From Methanomassiliicoccaceae archaeon UBA72 (GTDB lineage Archaea; Thermoplasmatota; Thermoplasmata; Methanomassiliicoccales; Methanomethylophilaceae), in assembly GCA_002509405.1 (NCBI GenBank), contig DAVO01000006.1, positions 23,061 to 31,259 on the forward strand: 8,199 nt of DNA. Reading direction: 5' to 3'. Shown one piece after another: positions 6,906-8,199 of the stretch. The translations under genes and the position numbers were made by a program. Below the pieces are notes generated by a model. The model was not told the origin of the DNA. It did not search any database and saw only the letters and a program-made list of their open reading frames with translations. How positions within the stretch are numbered: position 1 is the first letter of the stretch; every line of letters begins with the position of its first letter.

Positions 6906-6914
6906 GTTTATTTG
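6906..6914 (-). promoter_or_regulatory. TATA-like box for the MFS transporter gene
   Basis: The minus strand reads CAAATAAAC, centred about 26 bases upstream of the ATG at 6884, which fits a leaderless start there. It would lie within the coding region if translation began at 6920, so this box and that start are competing interpretations. Confidence 0.45.
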
Positions 6915-6933
6915 AACCATTGCCGCTGCGTCA

Positions 6934-6941
6934 TTATAAAA
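6934..6941 (+). promoter_or_regulatory. TATA box for the corrinoid adenosyltransferase gene
   Basis: TTATAAAA is centred about 27 bases before the ATG at 6965 and supports that start with a leaderless transcript. It lies in the 80-base gap between divergently transcribed genes, so factors bound here could affect both. Confidence 0.65.
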
Positions 6942-6964
6942 TCGGTGACCACGATACCGTTCAC

Positions 6965-7510
6965 ATGGACGCGGGAAATAATAAAACAAAAGAAAATCTG
7001 GGTCTTGTTCATGTCTATACCGGCAACGGGAAGGGAAAGACGACGGCTGCGCTGGGTCTTGCATTCAGGGCCGTGGGTTGCGGCCTTAAGGCGGTAATGG
7101 TCCAGTTTCTGAAGCCCTCCGAGGAATACGGCGAGCAGCTGGCGGCCAAGAAGCTCGAGGGGTTCGAGATAATATCCATGGGCCTGGACCATATGTGTTC
7201 GGAGGTCTCCCGTTCAGAAGACATACGCCTGGCACACGAAGCCCTCGCACGCCTGTCGGAGATACTTTCCTCGGGGAAGCACGATCTGGTGATCGCCGAC
7301 GAGATAAACGTGGCGATGTCCTGGGAGCTGCTCGGGCCCGATGAGGTGATCGAAGTGCTCGAGAAAAGGGCCCCATGCACGGAAGTGGTTCTCACAGGCA
7401 GGGGCGCACCGAAGAAGATCATAGATTATGCGGACCTGGTGACCGAGATGCTCCTTGTGAAGCATCCTTTCGACAGGGGGGTCCCGGCCCGCAGAGGCGT
7501 CGAGTTCTGA
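6965..7510 (+). CDS. cobO: Corrinoid (cob(I)alamin) adenosyltransferase, CobO/BtuR type
   Basis: This 181-residue cytosolic enzyme transfers the adenosyl group of ATP to reduced corrinoids in coenzyme B12 synthesis and salvage. It has the P-loop GNGKGKTT (20-27) in the family context VHVYTGNGKGKTTAALG, a Walker-B-like ADEINVAMSW (D112, E113), the TGRGAP motif (144-149) followed by DYADLVTEM, and the C-terminal HPFDRGVPARRGVEF. Length is normal for the family. The loop holding the two aromatic residues of Salmonella CobA (F91, W93) reads MGLDHMCS here (72-79), so neither aromatic is conserved. The ATG at 6965 is chosen because a TATA box lies 27 bases upstream; the in-frame TTG at 6920 would precede that box. 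The gene diverges from the MFS gene and is followed after 39 bases by a cysteine synthase-family gene with its own TATA-like box. Confidence 0.93.
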   Translation: MDAGNNKTKENLGLVHVYTGNGKGKTTAALGLAFRAVGCGLKAVMVQFLKPSEEYGEQLAAKKLEGFEIISMGLDHMCSEVSRSEDIRLAHEALARLSEILSSGKHDLVIADEINVAMSWELLGPDEVIEVLEKRAPCTEVVLTGRGAPKKIIDYADLVTEMLLVKHPFDRGVPARRGVEF

Positions 7511-7518
7511 GAAACATT

Positions 7519-7526
7519 AAGTTATC
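7519..7526 (+). promoter_or_regulatory. TATA-like box for the cysteine synthase-family gene
   Basis: AAGTTATC is centred about 27 bases before the ATG at 7550. It is a modest match in the only A/T-rich part of the 39-base gap. Read-through transcription from cobO is an alternative. Confidence 0.4.
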
Positions 7527-7549
7527 TGTAGTGGGTGCGGTAGGACATC

Positions 7550-8199
7550 ATGGCAGTTTATGAGAACATCCTCGAATGCATCGGTGAGACTCCCATCGTC
7601 AGGCTCGGGAAGGTCGTCCCTCCGGGCTCCGAGATGTATGTGAAGATAGAACGCGGCAACCCCGGAGGCTCCGTCAAGGACAGAGCGGCCGCGTCCATGA
7701 TAGCCGACGCCGAAGCCAGAGGGGTTCTGCGCAAAGGGGGCGTTATCGTAGAGCCCACCTCTGGCAACACGGGCATAGCGCTGTGCATGGCCGCGGCGGC
7801 CAAAGGCTACCGTACTATCATAGTCATACCTGACACCATGTCCGAGGAGAGGATGGCATACATGAGGGCGTATGGCGCGGAGATCGTCATTACCCCGGGA
7901 GCCGAGGGCATGAGAGGAGCGGTCGAGAGGGCCGAGAAGATCGCCAAGGAAACAGGGGCCTTCCTTCCTGGGCAGTTCGACAACCCCGCCAACACCGCCG
8001 CCCACAGGGTTGGCACCGGCAGGGAGATCCTCAGGGACCTTCCGGGAGTCGACTACGTTTTCTCCGGGATTGGTACCGGAGCTACCGCCACGGGCATCGC
8101 CCAGGCCATCGCCGATGCGGGCTCCCATGCCAAGGTGGTGGGCGTCGAGCCTGCGGAGAGCCCGCTCCTGACCGAGGGAAAGGCAGGCCCTCACGGGAT
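7550..8199 (+). CDS. Cysteine synthase / cystathionine beta-synthase-family PLP enzyme, 5' part
   Basis: The first 216 residues of a fold-type II PLP enzyme are present, and the frame runs off the window without a stop. Family members make cysteine from O-acetylserine or O-phosphoserine plus sulfide, or cystathionine from serine and homocysteine. The PLP-binding lysine is K43 in NPGGSVKDR (37-45). The substrate loop is TSGNTG (70-75), and the cofactor phosphate loop is GTGATATG (175-182). QFDNPANTAAHR (142-153) corresponds to the usual QFxNPANPxxHR. Family-typical length is about 300 residues for CysK-type and longer for CBS forms with regulatory domains, so the missing C-terminus decides which it is. 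The ATG at 7550 gives the expected N-terminus (ILECIGETPIVRL). NPGGSVKDR resembles CBS-like and bacterial-type enzymes; substrate preference cannot be settled here. Confidence 0.94.
   Translation, partial: MAVYENILECIGETPIVRLGKVVPPGSEMYVKIERGNPGGSVKDRAAASMIADAEARGVLRKGGVIVEPTSGNTGIALCMAAAAKGYRTIIVIPDTMSEERMAYMRAYGAEIVITPGAEGMRGAVERAEKIAKETGAFLPGQFDNPANTAAHRVGTGREILRDLPGVDYVFSGIGTGATATGIAQAIADAGSHAKVVGVEPAESPLLTEGKAGPHG

Noticed and set aside
6885..7064. N-terminal extension of the MFS protein to 7064
   Set aside because: Most of it is the complement of the conserved start of cobO. The Arg/Pro/Tyr-rich extension precedes an otherwise normal transporter N-terminus.
4404..7510. A metal/corrinoid gene cluster or novel defence system
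   Set aside because: The genes belong to ordinary transport and cofactor families on two strands with separate promoters. No nuclease, toxin, transposase or array is present.
7517..8194. Long open frame (225 codons) on the minus strand opposite the cysteine synthase-family gene
   Set aside because: It lies wholly antisense to a gene with clear PLP motifs, is Arg/Gly/His-rich with no recognisable domain, and is the usual by-product of GC-rich codon bias.

Overview
The window is gene-dense archaeal chromosome. Eight protein genes fill about 96% of it and no gap exceeds about 110 bases. The best lineage marker is the first gene, the ribosome-recycling ATPase ABCE1/Rli1, which occurs in archaea and eukaryotes but not bacteria. 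Promoters also look archaeal: TATA-like boxes lie about 25-28 bases before nearly every chosen start, and Shine-Dalgarno motifs are not evident. Base composition is fairly GC-rich. All eight visible stop codons are TGA. I infer a Thermoplasmata-type euryarchaeon, possibly a Methanomassiliicoccales methanogen, but no methanogenesis gene is present to prove it.

Layout: (1) 1-1392 (+), 3' part of ABCE1/Rli1. (2) 1393-2355 (-), a CaCA-family Na+/Ca2+ antiporter-like protein; its stop codon directly abuts the Rli1 stop. (3) 2356-2466, a divergent promoter region. (4) 2467-3435 (+), a PHP-domain metal-dependent phosphoesterase with a C-terminal membrane segment. (5) 3469-3804 (+), a small NIF3/YqfO-type PII-like domain protein, overlapping tail-to-tail with the next gene. 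(6) 3794-4411 (-), an unrecognised helical protein translationally coupled to the gene upstream of it. (7) 4404-5420 (-), a cation diffusion facilitator (CDF) with a cysteine-rich tail. (8) 5478-6884 (-), a DHA2-like major facilitator efflux pump. (9) 6885-6964, a second divergent promoter region. (10) 6965-7510 (+), a corrinoid adenosyltransferase (CobO/BtuR type). (11) 7550-8199 (+), the 5' part of a cysteine synthase/cystathionine beta-synthase-family PLP enzyme that runs off the window.

How they fit together: this is mostly a run of housekeeping and transport genes, not one pathway. Three adjacent or nearby genes are membrane transporters (Ca/Na exchange, divalent-metal efflux, multidrug-type efflux). 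The CDF gene and the unknown helical gene form the only clear overlapping operon. CobO points to corrinoid salvage or synthesis and the PLP enzyme to cysteine formation. I found no mobile element, CRISPR array, tRNA, rRNA or defence system. The points most worth a second look are the unknown CDF-coupled protein, the CDF cysteine tail, active-site departures in CobO and the CaCA antiporter, the uniform TGA stops, and the regular leaderless-promoter spacing.
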